In this document: piece by piece, positions 44,874-55,071 of the stretch
Layout of the letters: the number at the start of each line of letters is the position of its first letter
Numbering within the stretch: the stretch's first letter is position 1
Origin: an uncultured Oscillospiraceae bacterium
GTDB lineage: Bacteria; Bacillota; Clostridia; Oscillospirales; Ruminococcaceae
Assembly: GCA_934448295.1 (NCBI GenBank)
Contig: CAKSEY010000007.1
Location: 1-64,000, forward strand
Direction: 5' to 3'
Length of the DNA: 64,000 bases
Translations under genes and position numbers: made by a program
The notes under the pieces: model-generated
What the model saw: only the letters and a program-made list of their open reading frames with translations
The model's database searches: none
Told to the model about the DNA's origin: nothing

Positions 44874-47800
44874 TCACCTCTTTTTCCTCTTCTGGGTGTT
44901 CGGCATACGCTCGGATTCTTCCCTGAGCGAGTTTATCGTATTCATCGACAGCGAGCCGGCTCCGTTAAGCTTTTCGTTGGATTCCGTCAGCGCGCCCATA
45001 GCGTTCTCAAAGCCGCTCTTGTTCTCCGGGACTATTTTGCCGGAACCCGCGCCGGAGCTTTCAACGTATTTGTTGTTAAAGTCCTCCACGCCTATTTTCA
45101 TCAGCTTGTTATTGAGCTGCTCCGCCTCGACATATCGCGAGTTAGTGCGTTCGATGAGATTTTCCAGGTTTGATATGACGGTATCCTGTTCCTGCGCCTC
45201 GCTAATGCGGTCTTTCAGGTCTTTTTCCGCCGCGCTGCTTATCTCCTCTGGGGTGAAGGAATGTTTGTCGTCGGAGGAGTTCCAGATGGACTTCGTTACC
45301 TTCTTGTATGCCTCGGTCGTGTACATCATTTTCAGCATCTGGTTGGAGACCGTATCAAGAACGGGATAATAGCCGCCGCGTCTTATGTAGTTCTCGAAAG
45401 TAAAATATCTGACGTACATTTTTTCGTTGTCGTCCATATTCTTCGCGAGGATCTGCCACGCGCGGAAGCGGAATTTATTCAGGTCTACCGGGGCGGTCTC
45501 CAGCGATACTTCGGCATATTTTGCGAGCGGGGCGAGGTTATAGGTAACGCCCGGCTGCGGATTTTTAAAGTCCTTCATGAACTTGGTGATATCCGACTGC
45601 GCGTAATTCAGTACGTTCTCATCGTCCGACCGATGGTATTTTGCCCGCGCCTCGGCAAGCTTCTTTCTTGCCTCCATGAACTCGGTGTTTGATTTGGAAA
45701 GGTCGGTCAGCGCCGTTTCGCGCACATCTATAAATCCGCTTTCGATCAGCTTTCTGCGCAGCGCGCGAACATTATTCTGGCTGGATTCCCTGGCTTGGCG
45801 CGCTTTTTCAAGCTTGCTTGCCAGCGATGATTTTTTGAGTCCGGATATACCCTCGACATTCAGTTCGGCGGTGTATTTCTTCATATCCGCAATACTCTGG
45901 ACATATTCCTTGTTGAACTTGTTCAGGTCTTTATACAGCGCCTGGCTTTCAGATATCTTATCGATATATTCGGCCTGACTTGCCGCGTTGCCGGCGGTGG
46001 AGTCGCTGGCTGCCTTTTTTAGCTGGTCGAGGGATATCTCGTAATTATCAATGGACTTGCTTTTATCGGGCAGGGACTGATTGGGGTTTTCATACACCTG
46101 GTTTATCGCCTGGCGAATGCCAACGTACCTCTGCATGGCGGCGGAAAGCTCCTCGCCCTTGCCGCGCTCCTTGAAATAGATTTTCCGGCTCATTGCCGCC
46201 AGTATAGCCGTCGGAGGCTGGAAGCCCGCGCGCGGCAGAAACGTTTCGTATATCGTCTGGGGTTTTGTGTTTTCTCTTACTACGGTGTCTTTGGTGGCAT
46301 TTATACTCTGGGTTTCCATTCCCTTGAAAAACAACTCGCCTATCTTAAGAGCCGAGGGGGCGTCCTTGCCGTTAAGTCCGGCGGAGAAGTCAACGGGTCT
46401 TAATGCGGCTTCCGCCCTGGCCTTTTTCGGATCCTTCTTTGCCATGTCCCGTCTCTCGTATATATCATTTATAACGCTGTTTGCGCCGGCAATGGAGACG
46501 CGGTCTGCCTCAATCTTGTTCCACATCTCGTCAGTGGAGCGGTGGTACTGTTCGTCCATCATGCCAAGCTTTTGGCTGGAATCCTTGTGCATTTTCCGGA
46601 GCTGCTCCAGCATGGGGATCACCGCCGCCTGGATCTCTGCGGAGCGGTCCAGCGCTTCCTGCTCGCCGAGCTCTCCGCCGAAGAGGGCGGCGTTGTCCGG
46701 GTCGCTGATTATCTTTTCCATCTCGCCGAGCTGCACGTTTGATTTTTCAGTGTGTTTTATCACGCGGTTTTTGAGCAGCAGCTCCTTGAAGTCGGTATCC
46801 ACCTTGAAATCCGACTTGTCGAACACCCAGTTTTCCTGCTCGAGCTTTGCGCCGCCGGAGAACTTGACCGAGCCGAGGTTCACGTCCGCGATACTGATGT
46901 TCACGAGGTCGCGGTTGATAAACGCGAACAGCTTTCCGTGCACGAACGCGTTCAGCTTCGCCCTGAGCGAAGCGTTGATGTCAAACTTGAAGAAGGTATT
47001 CTCGTTAGTCCTGTCCAGCTTGAATTTCTTGTCGGCGGTGTTGTAGTTAATGCCCACGCCCGCTTCCAGCTTCGTGCCGCCAGCCTGCGCCATGAGCAGA
47101 CCGCGCAGACCTGCTGAAATATTTGCAAAGCCGGGGACTCCAAGATTGATCGCAGCTTCCACTCCTGCGCCCGCATTTGCAACGTCCAGCGACGCGGAGC
47201 CCTTGATGAACAGGTCGTGAGAGGCGTCGCCGTCGTCTGCGAATAGCCCGTCCTTTTCATCGAGCTGTGCAGACAGACCCAGATCTCCCATTATGCACGC
47301 GCCGGCGAAAATAGAGCCGCTTACAGAGAGGGGCAGCGGGGGGACCCCGAAGCCCATGGTGAGCGAGAGAAGCTTCGGCAGGTAGTTCTTTCCGTCCTCG
47401 CCCTTCATCATATCCCTATCGTCGGACGGCAGGCACAGCGAATAGGTGAGGCCGAGCATGCGATTGGTGATGTCGAGCGTTCCTTTAAGGTTATCAGTTA
47501 TATCGACCTCTGCCTTGTCGGCGGTGAGCTTAAAGGTGGACATATCCGGCTTGAACTTTCCGTCCTCATAGTAAGCCTTGCCGAGCTTTACGCTGAGGTT
47601 CTTGATATGGCTCAGGAAGCTCTGCATTACGGAGAGGTTATCCCCGGAGGGCATATACGGCGCGGCGGCGATATCGCTGAGCACCAGCTTCTTTTCCTCC
47701 GGCGCTATCGAGCCAACGGAAACGCAGCCGACCTTCGGGATATCCAGCTTCATGGCGGATATGCTGTCGAGAGACACCGTCCAGTTCTTTTCGGCGGACA

Positions 47801-50800
47801 GCGATATCTGCCCATCTGCCTGCGCGGAAACTGCGTCTGACGTGAAGCCCACCGTGCCTTTGGCGGTGATGTCTTTCAGTCCCTGACCCAGCTTGATGTT
47901 TGCTTTATCTATGTACAGCATATCGTTGAAGAACGATATCCGCTTATCCAGCTTTCCGCTGAATTCTTCAAAGGTGAAATCCTTTCCTATGCTGATCTTC
48001 CTGCCGGTTATCAGCAGGCTCTTGTCCTTGTAAGGCCCGGGCAGGGCGAACTGACCCTCCAGGCTTTCGATGGTGAGGGTATCGTCTGTGCGGTTCATGC
48101 CGGTGGCTTTGAGCTTGTTTCCGAAAACGGACAGCGCGGCGGTGATGTCGCTCATGTCGGCGGTAATACCGTCGTCGGGAGTGTAGCCGACGGTCAGCGT
48201 TCCGGATATTCCCGCCTTTACGTTCGGGAATATTTCCTCTTCCTCGCCGCCTGCGGATATCTCCGCTGAGGCACGGAAACCGCTCTTGTCGAGGGTGGCT
48301 TCCAGCGCGCCGAAATCAGTGCCAAGCATGGAAAGGCTCTCCGCAGTAATGCTGATGGCAGAGTTTTCCCCGGTGATGAGTCCTGTCTTGCCGAAAGCCA
48401 CCCCGGTCGCCTTTGCGGACAGACCGTTGAGCTTGAGCGCGCCGCCGAGGAACTCGTTTTTCAGCACCTTTGCGCTGACCGAGCTGAAGCCCAAAACACC
48501 GTCCTTGTAGCTGGGGCTGGCGGCGGTGATGTTAATGAAATCGCCCAGCCCGGCGGTGATATCGCCGGTGGTGGTTACGGTGATATTGCCGTCCTCATAG
48601 GCTATCATGGCGGAAATATCCTGAGCGCTGAGCTTAAGCGGGGTGAGAGAAGCAGAGATACTCAGCTTGTCGGAGCTGACCTTTATCGAGAGACTGTCGC
48701 CGGTGGGCTTGGAAAGCGAGAATACCGCCTTCTTGGCAAAAAGAACGCTGCCGAGGGTGACGTCCTTTTCGAATTTCGCTTCGTCAAAGGAAACGCCCTC
48801 CGAGCCGAAATACAGATTTTTAATGTCGGCGGTGGTGTCGCTTATCCCGGCTATGCCGCTGAGCTTCACTCCGGCGCTGGCTATGGTCACGCCATTTTCC
48901 GCTGCGGAGCCGGAAAGCTTGGTCACGCACAGTTCCTGCCCTTTTCCGAACGCCAGCTTTTCGGCGGAGAATTGCACGGAGCCGTCCTCGTTTCCGGTGA
49001 AAAGCCCCTTTTCTATCCGGAATTTTTCGGTGATAAGGTCGAACGAGTTCACCTTCTGGAGCGTTGGCAGGTAGCCGTCCGCCTTTTTAAAGGCGAAGTC
49101 TGCGTTAAGCCCGGCGGTGGCGCTGCCGATATTGAGCCGTCCGGAGACGGTTCCCGAGAAATTCAGGTCGTCGGAGCTTCCGGCGGACATCTCGCCGGAG
49201 TCAAATTCCAGCACTCCGCCGAACAGCTTGAATGAATCGTATTTCGATTTGAGACTTTCGAACGAGAAGCCGTCGTTTCCGACAGCGACCTTGTTTGCGG
49301 TGACGGTCAGCAGGTCTTTCTTGCTGCCATCGGAGCTTACTATTCCGCCGGTCATCGTGTCGGCGGTCAGCTTACCTTCTCTGCCGCCGATATTGTCGGC
49401 GGAGAGCTTCAGCGCGCCGCCCAGCAGGGCAGAAGCGCCGAAATTCTCGGTGGAAATGCTGTCGGCGTTGTCGGCGTATCCTATGGTGAGCTTGCCATGG
49501 GCGGAAAGCTCCACTGCACTGGTGTTGATGATGTTCCTGTCCTTCGCGCCGAGGTCAAGGGAAGCCGCGTAGCTGTCCGCGCCGACCTCAAGCGAAGCGG
49601 CGCCTAGCCCTTTCCCGAACAGCGAAAGCCCAGCGGAAGCCGACACAGTCCCGTCGTTGAATTTCAGCCCGTCCCCGGACAGTTCGCCGCCGGAGCTGTG
49701 GCTTACCTTGATTCCGGACAGCTCAATTATATTCAGAATATTGATTTTTTCCGCGCCGGCGGTAACTCCCCCGAAAGAGAGCTTCTTTTCTTTGTAAGCT
49801 ATGTTGCTGAGGGCGAGCGAAGCCCCGCCCAGCCCGGCGGTGAGCGTGCCCGCGGTCAATTCCGCGCTCATATCGTCCTCGGTCACGTTCACGCTGCCGG
49901 ATAGCTTTTCTGCGGCAAGGGAGAACGCCCCCGCCTTTGCCTCGGTGTTCAAGTCGGTGACGGCGGCGCTGATGGTGAGCGGCTTTCCAGCCTGCCTGGT
50001 CAGCGCTACGTCGACGTTTTCGGCGGTGAGGATATCCGCGATGGTCAGTTTTTTGGAAGCCATCCTGATGTTATCAAAGGTCACGCCCTCCCCGAGGGTG
50101 AGCCGGAGATTCCTGACGTCTGCGTTCATGTTTTCAAAGCAGCTTACGCCGGATAGCTCCATGTTCGCGGTGTTTATTACCGCGCTGTCCGGCAGAATAT
50201 TCACCGTTGAAAACCAGCCCTGTATATTCGAGAACGAGAGACGCTCCATGTCCTTGACCGAAGCGTGCTTTGCGGAGAACTCCACCCGAACGCCCGCTGC
50301 GATGGTGAAATTTTTCTTTACTCCGGTGAACGTGACCGGACCTATGGTCAGCACATCTCCGGAGTCCTGGGCGCCCTCCGCGCCCTCGGTGCCGGGGGCG
50401 GGCGTCTGCTGGTCGTCCAGGGTGAGCGTTTCAGTCCCGCCGCTGCCGGTGTCGACCTGCGCGCCGATGGTGAGCTTGTTGTTCTTGCCGCGCAGGAGCG
50501 ACGCGCCCGCACCGCCGCCGGATACAGAGATCCCCTCGTCGGTGAGCGATACGCTGCCCGAAAGCGCGCTCTCGCCGCCCGTGCTCCCGGCGCTGTCGTC
50601 ATTCTTTAAGATGAGTGCGTTATCCCTGGAGACGATGTTTCCGTTCTCGCTGACCGGCTGCTTCAGGCGGACTGTGAAATTTTCGCCGGAGATGGTGATG
50701 AAGCTCTTTCCGCCGCTGGCAAAAAGAAACTGTGGCGTTTTGTTTCCATCGCGGACGACGAACGCGCCGATGTCGATGTCCACGCCGTCCGGCTTATGGG

Positions 50801-51503
50801 TGAATTTCTTTAGGGAGACAACGCCGCCGAATTTGTCCGTGCCGTTGGTGTAGTTGTGGAGAAGCTCCATCTTCTTTGCGCCGTCCACGCTGTTCGGCAG
50901 GAGGTCGAGGTCGCGGAACTGTCCGAGAAGCTTTAGCTGGACCCTGTCTGCGGTGTACAGGGCGGTGCTGTCGCCGAAGATACGGTGCTTGAACACCGCC
51001 GTGGCGTTTATCAGGCGCAGCCTTCCGCCGTAGGTGACGTTGGTGGCGGCTTCAAGTCTCTGCCCGCCTTCGGAGCGGGTGCTGTTTATCGCCGCGCTGT
51101 CGTTGTAAAAGCTGTTCTGAATATTCCTGCCGGAATCGGAAAAGGACAGACTCAACCCATCCTGCGCGTAGCTGGAGCGGCCGCTCCCCTGGTAGGCGAG
51201 CTTGTCTATCAGGAAGTTCTCGTAATGATTGTCGGCGCGCCGTTTATCCTGGCCGTCCTCCATCACGCCGGATTTGTACATGGTGTTGTATTTGAAAAAG
51301 CTGATTATCCTGCTGAAAAATCCGGGCTTGCTCCGCTGAGGGTCGCGCTTCTGCGCCTCCGCGTCCTGCCTTATTCTGTTTAGCTCGTCAAGGTTGCTTG
51401 CGTCGAATTGCGCTTCCTCGCGGGCTGTATTGCCTTCCTGCTGAAGATCGCTGCTCAATAGCTGCGCTTCCTGGGCGATTTTCGCGCTTGTATTGCCGGG
51501 CAT
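44874..51503 (-). CDS. giant beta-repeat protein of the contractile injection system operon
   Basis: 2209 residues, preceded by AAGGAGGG. There is no signal peptide or membrane helix, so it is made in the cytoplasm. Residues 1-100 are charged and helical with a basic aromatic patch (PGFFSRIISFFKYNTMY). About 95-1580 are a long run of short beta strands rich in Gly, Ser, Ala and Lys (for example FTVRLKQP, GALKLSADNIGG). A module of about 430 residues is visibly repeated: ADVRNLRLTLGEGVTFD near 458 and ADIKNLYFGSEGVSFDE near 889. About 1580-2209 are helical, probably coiled coil. The family is unknown to me. It could be cargo, a scaffold, or a very large fibre or tape component; its place between the ATPase and the tail-anchored protein supports a machine part or effector. 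Confidence 0.7.
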   Translation of the reverse strand: MPGNTSAKIAQEAQLLSSDLQQEGNTAREEAQFDASNLDELNRIRQDAEAQKRDPQRSKPGFFSRIISFFKYNTMYKSGVMEDGQDKRRADNHYENFLIDKLAYQGSGRSSYAQDGLSLSFSDSGRNIQNSFYNDSAAINSTRSEGGQRLEAATNVTYGGRLRLINATAVFKHRIFGDSTALYTADRVQLKLLGQFRDLDLLPNSVDGAKKMELLHNYTNGTDKFGGVVSLKKFTHKPDGVDIDIGAFVVRDGNKTPQFLFASGGKSFITISGENFTVRLKQPVSENGNIVSRDNALILKNDDSAGSTGGESALSGSVSLTDEGISVSGGGAGASLLRGKNNKLTIGAQVDTGSGGTETLTLDDQQTPAPGTEGAEGAQDSGDVLTIGPVTFTGVKKNFTIAAGVRVEFSAKHASVKDMERLSFSNIQGWFSTVNILPDSAVINTANMELSGVSCFENMNADVRNLRLTLGEGVTFDNIRMASKKLTIADILTAENVDVALTRQAGKPLTISAAVTDLNTEAKAGAFSLAAEKLSGSVNVTEDDMSAELTAGTLTAGLGGASLALSNIAYKEKKLSFGGVTAGAEKINILNIIELSGIKVSHSSGGELSGDGLKFNDGTVSASAGLSLFGKGLGAASLEVGADSYAASLDLGAKDRNIINTSAVELSAHGKLTIGYADNADSISTENFGASALLGGALKLSADNIGGREGKLTADTMTGGIVSSDGSKKDLLTVTANKVAVGNDGFSFESLKSKYDSFKLFGGVLEFDSGEMSAGSSDDLNFSGTVSGRLNIGSATAGLNADFAFKKADGYLPTLQKVNSFDLITEKFRIEKGLFTGNEDGSVQFSAEKLAFGKGQELCVTKLSGSAAENGVTIASAGVKLSGIAGISDTTADIKNLYFGSEGVSFDEAKFEKDVTLGSVLFAKKAVFSLSKPTGDSLSIKVSSDKLSISASLTPLKLSAQDISAMIAYEDGNITVTTTGDITAGLGDFINITAASPSYKDGVLGFSSVSAKVLKNEFLGGALKLNGLSAKATGVAFGKTGLITGENSAISITAESLSMLGTDFGALEATLDKSGFRASAEISAGGEEEEIFPNVKAGISGTLTVGYTPDDGITADMSDITAALSVFGNKLKATGMNRTDDTLTIESLEGQFALPGPYKDKSLLITGRKISIGKDFTFEEFSGKLDKRISFFNDMLYIDKANIKLGQGLKDITAKGTVGFTSDAVSAQADGQISLSAEKNWTVSLDSISAMKLDIPKVGCVSVGSIAPEEKKLVLSDIAAAPYMPSGDNLSVMQSFLSHIKNLSVKLGKAYYEDGKFKPDMSTFKLTADKAEVDITDNLKGTLDITNRMLGLTYSLCLPSDDRDMMKGEDGKNYLPKLLSLTMGFGVPPLPLSVSGSIFAGACIMGDLGLSAQLDEKDGLFADDGDASHDLFIKGSASLDVANAGAGVEAAINLGVPGFANISAGLRGLLMAQAGGTKLEAGVGINYNTADKKFKLDRTNENTFFKFDINASLRAKLNAFVHGKLFAFINRDLVNISIADVNLGSVKFSGGAKLEQENWVFDKSDFKVDTDFKELLLKNRVIKHTEKSNVQLGEMEKIISDPDNAALFGGELGEQEALDRSAEIQAAVIPMLEQLRKMHKDSSQKLGMMDEQYHRSTDEMWNKIEADRVSIAGANSVINDIYERRDMAKKDPKKARAEAALRPVDFSAGLNGKDAPSALKIGELFFKGMETQSINATKDTVVRENTKPQTIYETFLPRAGFQPPTAILAAMSRKIYFKERGKGEELSAAMQRYVGIRQAINQVYENPNQSLPDKSKSIDNYEISLDQLKKAASDSTAGNAASQAEYIDKISESQALYKDLNKFNKEYVQSIADMKKYTAELNVEGISGLKKSSLASKLEKARQARESSQNNVRALRRKLIESGFIDVRETALTDLSKSNTEFMEARKKLAEARAKYHRSDDENVLNYAQSDITKFMKDFKNPQPGVTYNLAPLAKYAEVSLETAPVDLNKFRFRAWQILAKNMDDNEKMYVRYFTFENYIRRGGYYPVLDTVSNQMLKMMYTTEAYKKVTKSIWNSSDDKHSFTPEEISSAAEKDLKDRISEAQEQDTVISNLENLIERTNSRYVEAEQLNNKLMKIGVEDFNNKYVESSGAGSGKIVPENKSGFENAMGALTESNEKLNGAGSLSMNTINSLREESERMPNTQKRKKR

Positions 51504-51524
51504 ACTGTCCCTCCTTTCCGTTTA

Positions 51525-53579
51525 TCAGAAAAATACCGCGTATTTTCCGAAATCATTTTTTAGCAGGAGCTTTCCCTGCTTTGAGAACTGCTTTCTGACT
51601 GCTCTCAGGATATGCGCCATGCTGACCGGGGCTTCCTCCTCTGCCGCGAGGAAAGCTGCGGACATCACCGCGTTCTTTACCGCCGCGCCGGACAGCTCGA
51701 ACTGTTCCGCGAGGAACTCAAAGTCTATGCCGCCGTCCCGGGGCATTTCCGGCGGGAACATGCTCTGCCAGAGGGCAAGGCGCTGCTGCGCGTCGGGGAG
51801 CGGGAAGTTTATCACGCAGCTTATGCGGCGGATAAAGGCTTCGTCAATGTTCTGGAGCAAGTTTGTCGCCATTAGCACCACGCCCTCAAAGCTTTCCAGC
51901 CGCTGGAGCAGGAACGAGGTCTCAACGTTGGCGTATTTGTCGTGGCTGTCCTTTATCTCGCTGCGCTTTCCGAAGAGCGCGTCGGTCTCGTCGAAGAAGA
52001 GGACTGCGCCGCAGTGCTCCGCCGCGTCAAATATCTCGCCGAGGCTCTTCTCGGTCTCGCCGATGTATTTCGACATCACCTGTGAGATATCCACACGATA
52101 GACCGGAAGCCCCAGTTCACCGCCCACAATGGTTGCAGCCATGGTCTTGCCGGTGCCGGGGGGACCCGCGAACAGCATGGTCAGCCCCTTTCCGTAGGCA
52201 AGGCGGCTTTCGAAATTCCACCTGTCGAAAACGATGTGGCGGTACTTTATCTGCGCGCAGGCTTCGCGTATGAGCTGCTTTTCCTCGGCGGGGAGAATCA
52301 GGTCGTCCATCGTGAATTTGCTGCGTATGAGCCGCGCCTTTCCGCCAAAAGCGTTTTCGGCAGTCTCGGCGCAGATCTCGTCCAGCATTTCGCCGGAAAG
52401 CGCGGTCAGCCCCTCCGCTGTCATTCTTTCGCGGGCGCGGGCGGCGCTGGTCATTATTTTCGCCGGGTCGAAGCGGTATTTGTTCGCAGCGGTCTGCGCG
52501 AGTTCCTCCGAGCATATCCCGGTATCCAGCCAAAGGCGGCGGCGTATGCTGCGCGGAAGCTCCTCCAGCTTTACCGGGAGCACCGGCTGGGGTATCTCGG
52601 GCAGGCTGCCAACGCTGTCGGCACAGACGAACACGCACCCCGCCGCCCGGAACAGCACCTCAAAAAGCCACTTCAGCAGCTCCCGGTCAGCGTTTCCGTC
52701 AACCCCGGTGACGCACACGAAGCACTGCCGCAGCAGCAGGTCGCAGACTATGTCGGTTTCCGCAGAAAGGCGGTCGGCGCGCGCGAGGGCTACGGGGTCT
52801 AAAGTGAGCAGCCCCCGGCCGTGCTTTGCGGCAAGCTGTGAGACAAGGTGCTGCCTGCCGCTGCCCTTTTCGCCGCAGAGGCAGACCACCCGCTTACCGC
52901 CGGAGCTGACGGCGTTTTCCATCAGCGCAAGCTGCGGCTCGTAGCATACCGTCCCGATTTCGTCAGGGTATGCAGTGTGCATGAAAGAGCTCCTGCGGAA
53001 CTCGCCGCAGGTCAGCAGGTGTGTGAAATACCCCCGGAACACCAGCGGCGTGCGCAGGGGATTTCCGTCGAACGGCTGGAACAGGTATTTCAGCAGCGGC
53101 TGCGACAGTCCGCCCAGCCGTGAATGATCCCCGCCCGCAAACAGATCCAGCGCCAGCCCGATAGTGGGGGCGGAAATGCGCACGTTGTCGCAGATGTAGC
53201 CGAAGGTTTTCTCAAACATGGGATCCACCAGCGGCAGCGCGGCGAGGGCGATGATGAAGCGCTCCAGCATACCGAAGCCGAAGGCGGTGCATATCCTGTC
53301 CAGCGGCATAATGATGTCCTGCTCCTCCGAGGCGGCGGAGCTTTCGGATATTTCCCGCCAGATGGCGGCTGCGGCGTCCTTACCCTTTTCCGAAAGCGAG
53401 AACGGGGCGGGGGAGAAAGCGTTCTCGGCTTCCTCCAGGGAGACGACCAGCCCCTTGTATTTCTCAAACGGGGTGTCGGTCACGGCTCTTTTCCTGACCA
53501 CGCTGTCCATATATTCGCCGAGATAGGCGGATATCAGCCGCCCGTAGTCCCGGAGCTGGGAAATGCTGTCGCTATACAT
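51525..53579 (-). CDS. AAA+ ATPase of contractile injection systems (Afp15/Pvc15 type)
   Basis: 684 residues. The C-terminal AAA+ domain has Walker A GPPGTGKT (472-479), Walker B AVLFFDETDALF (D530, E531) and a sensor region VVLMATNLLQNIDEAFIRR. Upstream, a second P-loop-like segment GEKGSGRQ (236-243) lacks the Lys, so it is a degenerate ATPase domain. The first 200 residues are a helical and winged-helix-like region, as in family members. This ATPase is encoded in nearly all eCIS clusters and is thought to assist assembly or cargo loading. It sits between the PAAR gene and the giant gene. Confidence 0.9.
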   Translation of the reverse strand: MYSDSISQLRDYGRLISAYLGEYMDSVVRKRAVTDTPFEKYKGLVVSLEEAENAFSPAPFSLSEKGKDAAAAIWREISESSAASEEQDIIMPLDRICTAFGFGMLERFIIALAALPLVDPMFEKTFGYICDNVRISAPTIGLALDLFAGGDHSRLGGLSQPLLKYLFQPFDGNPLRTPLVFRGYFTHLLTCGEFRRSSFMHTAYPDEIGTVCYEPQLALMENAVSSGGKRVVCLCGEKGSGRQHLVSQLAAKHGRGLLTLDPVALARADRLSAETDIVCDLLLRQCFVCVTGVDGNADRELLKWLFEVLFRAAGCVFVCADSVGSLPEIPQPVLPVKLEELPRSIRRRLWLDTGICSEELAQTAANKYRFDPAKIMTSAARARERMTAEGLTALSGEMLDEICAETAENAFGGKARLIRSKFTMDDLILPAEEKQLIREACAQIKYRHIVFDRWNFESRLAYGKGLTMLFAGPPGTGKTMAATIVGGELGLPVYRVDISQVMSKYIGETEKSLGEIFDAAEHCGAVLFFDETDALFGKRSEIKDSHDKYANVETSFLLQRLESFEGVVLMATNLLQNIDEAFIRRISCVINFPLPDAQQRLALWQSMFPPEMPRDGGIDFEFLAEQFELSGAAVKNAVMSAAFLAAEEEAPVSMAHILRAVRKQFSKQGKLLLKNDFGKYAVFF

Positions 53580-53597
53580 CGTTCACACCACGCTTCT

Positions 53598-53987
53598 TTA
53601 TGGTATCTGTATCGTTGCCTGCCCGGAGAATGACACCGATATCACTCCGCCCCACAGGCACATTAGCTTTGAGGAATTATTGAGCGCCGGTTTCCCGCCG
53701 ACCAGCACTGTCGGACAGCCGGGAGCCCACGGCGCGGCTGTGTTCGGCATACAAGGCTGCGGGGTGAGCACTCCCAGCGCTGCGGCAGTGGCGGCGGCGA
53801 CCTGCGGGTTTGCGAGGGAGGAGCACATACCGAACGGCATTATATTCGTCATGGGTTTGTTGTCCATTATCGTGGCGCAGGGCTTTGAGCAGCCGAATAC
53901 CTTGCTTTCCGGCAGCACACCGAGCTGCGACGGTGCTGCGCCGAAGCTGCACATACATACGGCGCCCTGAGTGACCAGCATTGCCAT
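53598..53987 (-). CDS. PAAR-like spike tip protein (DUF4280)
   Basis: 129 residues with regularly spaced Cys (MCSFG, FGCSKPC, GMCSS, QPCMPN, GCPTVLVGGKPAL, LMCLWGG). The C-terminal PTVLVGGKPALNNSSKLMC is the DUF4280 signature. It would form a sharp metal-bound cone on the spike. It is encoded next to the ATPase and away from the spike gene. Confidence 0.9.
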   Translation of the reverse strand: MAMLVTQGAVCMCSFGAAPSQLGVLPESKVFGCSKPCATIMDNKPMTNIMPFGMCSSLANPQVAAATAAALGVLTPQPCMPNTAAPWAPGCPTVLVGGKPALNNSSKLMCLWGGVISVSFSGQATIQIP

Positions 53988-53996
53988 AGTTACCTC

Positions 53997-54476
53997 CTAG
54001 CCCGCCATGATAGTGAGCTGCATTCCGTGGGGGAGCGGCTTTTTCAGCGGCTCTTCCAGAGTTATCACCGAGGATATCCGGTCGAAGCCGGCTATCCGCG
54101 ACCTGCCGAAGCCGTAGTCCAGCGTGCAGCCCTCCAGCACCTGCGGCTGGACGTTATCCGTGAATACTGCGGCTATTTCACGCTCCCCGGTGGGCACAGG
54201 CTTTCCTGCCAGCAGGGTAAGCTGTTTCTGCGGAACGCCCTCCCGCCGGAGATACACGTTACCTCTCCCGGACGGAAGCACTGCCACCGCCGCCGGGGCG
54301 TACCCGGAGCATTCCGCAGTGATTTCCGCGCCCGGCGGGAGCGGCTGGAGGAACACATAAAATCCGCCGTCCCGGTGCGCCGCCGCGATACTGCCGCAGC
54401 GCACCCTTACATGCTCCAGCGGCGCGAAGCTCTGCGCGCAGGCAGCCCGGACGGCGTAATAAGCCTGAAACCTCAT
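53997..54476 (-). CDS. unknown small protein between cap and tip genes
   Basis: 159 residues from the ATG at 54476, overlapping the preceding stop (ATGA). It is beta-rich with a sandwich-like pattern (VRCGSIAAAHRDGGFYVFLQPL, then GYAPAAVAVLPSG) and no membrane segment. The alternation resembles carboxypeptidase-regulatory-like or fibre-root domains. No family was recognised. Coupled translation with the cap protein suggests a structural or assembly role in the same machine. Confidence 0.6.
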   Translation of the reverse strand: MRFQAYYAVRAACAQSFAPLEHVRVRCGSIAAAHRDGGFYVFLQPLPPGAEITAECSGYAPAAVAVLPSGRGNVYLRREGVPQKQLTLLAGKPVPTGEREIAAVFTDNVQPQVLEGCTLDYGFGRSRIAGFDRISSVITLEEPLKKPLPHGMQLTIMAG

Positions 54477-55054
54477 CGTGAGCCGCCTTTCTGACACAGG
54501 GTGATGTCAGCGGTGGTGACGCGCCTTACCTCGCGTATCCTCTCGGAGTCGATGAACACTGCGGAGACCTTGTAGTACAGCGCGTTTTTCGGGGAAACGC
54601 TGTAAGCCGCCCATATCTTGAGCTTATCCTCGTAGGGAATGTTCTCCATCGCTATGTTCAGGCTCTGCCCGGCTTCGGCAAGCGCGCCCTGAAGCCCCTC
54701 GGAAATCACCCGGCTGTCGTTGAGCCGCTGGTATATTCTGCCAAGAATGCGCTGCTCGTCCTGTGCGCGCACTGCGATATCCGACCGGAGCGCGGTGAAT
54801 ATCATGTAGTGCAGGTTTACCGCCGACGGCGCGGCGCGGACGTGGGTCTCGTCTATGACGATATCGCTCCTGCCGACGGCGGTCCCTGCGTCCTCGGAGA
54901 TGTCGTAGAGACACACCCCTACCTGAAAGTTACCCGGCTCGTCCGGGGCGCACATTCCGATGTATTCCGGCTTCTCCACCGGTGGGATACAGTTCCGGCG
55001 CAGGAACTCGACGATCGTCCTGCCTGCGTCGGATATCGCGGTATATCCTGCCAT
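54473..55054 (-). CDS. Pvc16/DUF4255 cap-adaptor protein
   Basis: 193 residues. The opening YTAISDAGRTIVEFLRRNC and the central GVCLYDISEDAG match the Pvc16 N-terminal (DUF4255) family, found only in contractile injection systems, where it caps the tube and sheath at the distal end. It is short, the core domain alone. It starts 17 bases after the coiled-coil gene. Confidence 0.9.
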   Translation of the reverse strand: MAGYTAISDAGRTIVEFLRRNCIPPVEKPEYIGMCAPDEPGNFQVGVCLYDISEDAGTAVGRSDIVIDETHVRAAPSAVNLHYMIFTALRSDIAVRAQDEQRILGRIYQRLNDSRVISEGLQGALAEAGQSLNIAMENIPYEDKLKIWAAYSVSPKNALYYKVSAVFIDSERIREVRRVTTADITLCQKGGSR

Positions 55055-55071
55055 AGCTTCTCCTATCTCAT

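Noticed and set aside
44874..51503. Surface adhesin
   Set aside because: No signal peptide, LPXTG, SLH or other surface anchor; the N-terminus is charged and cytosolic.
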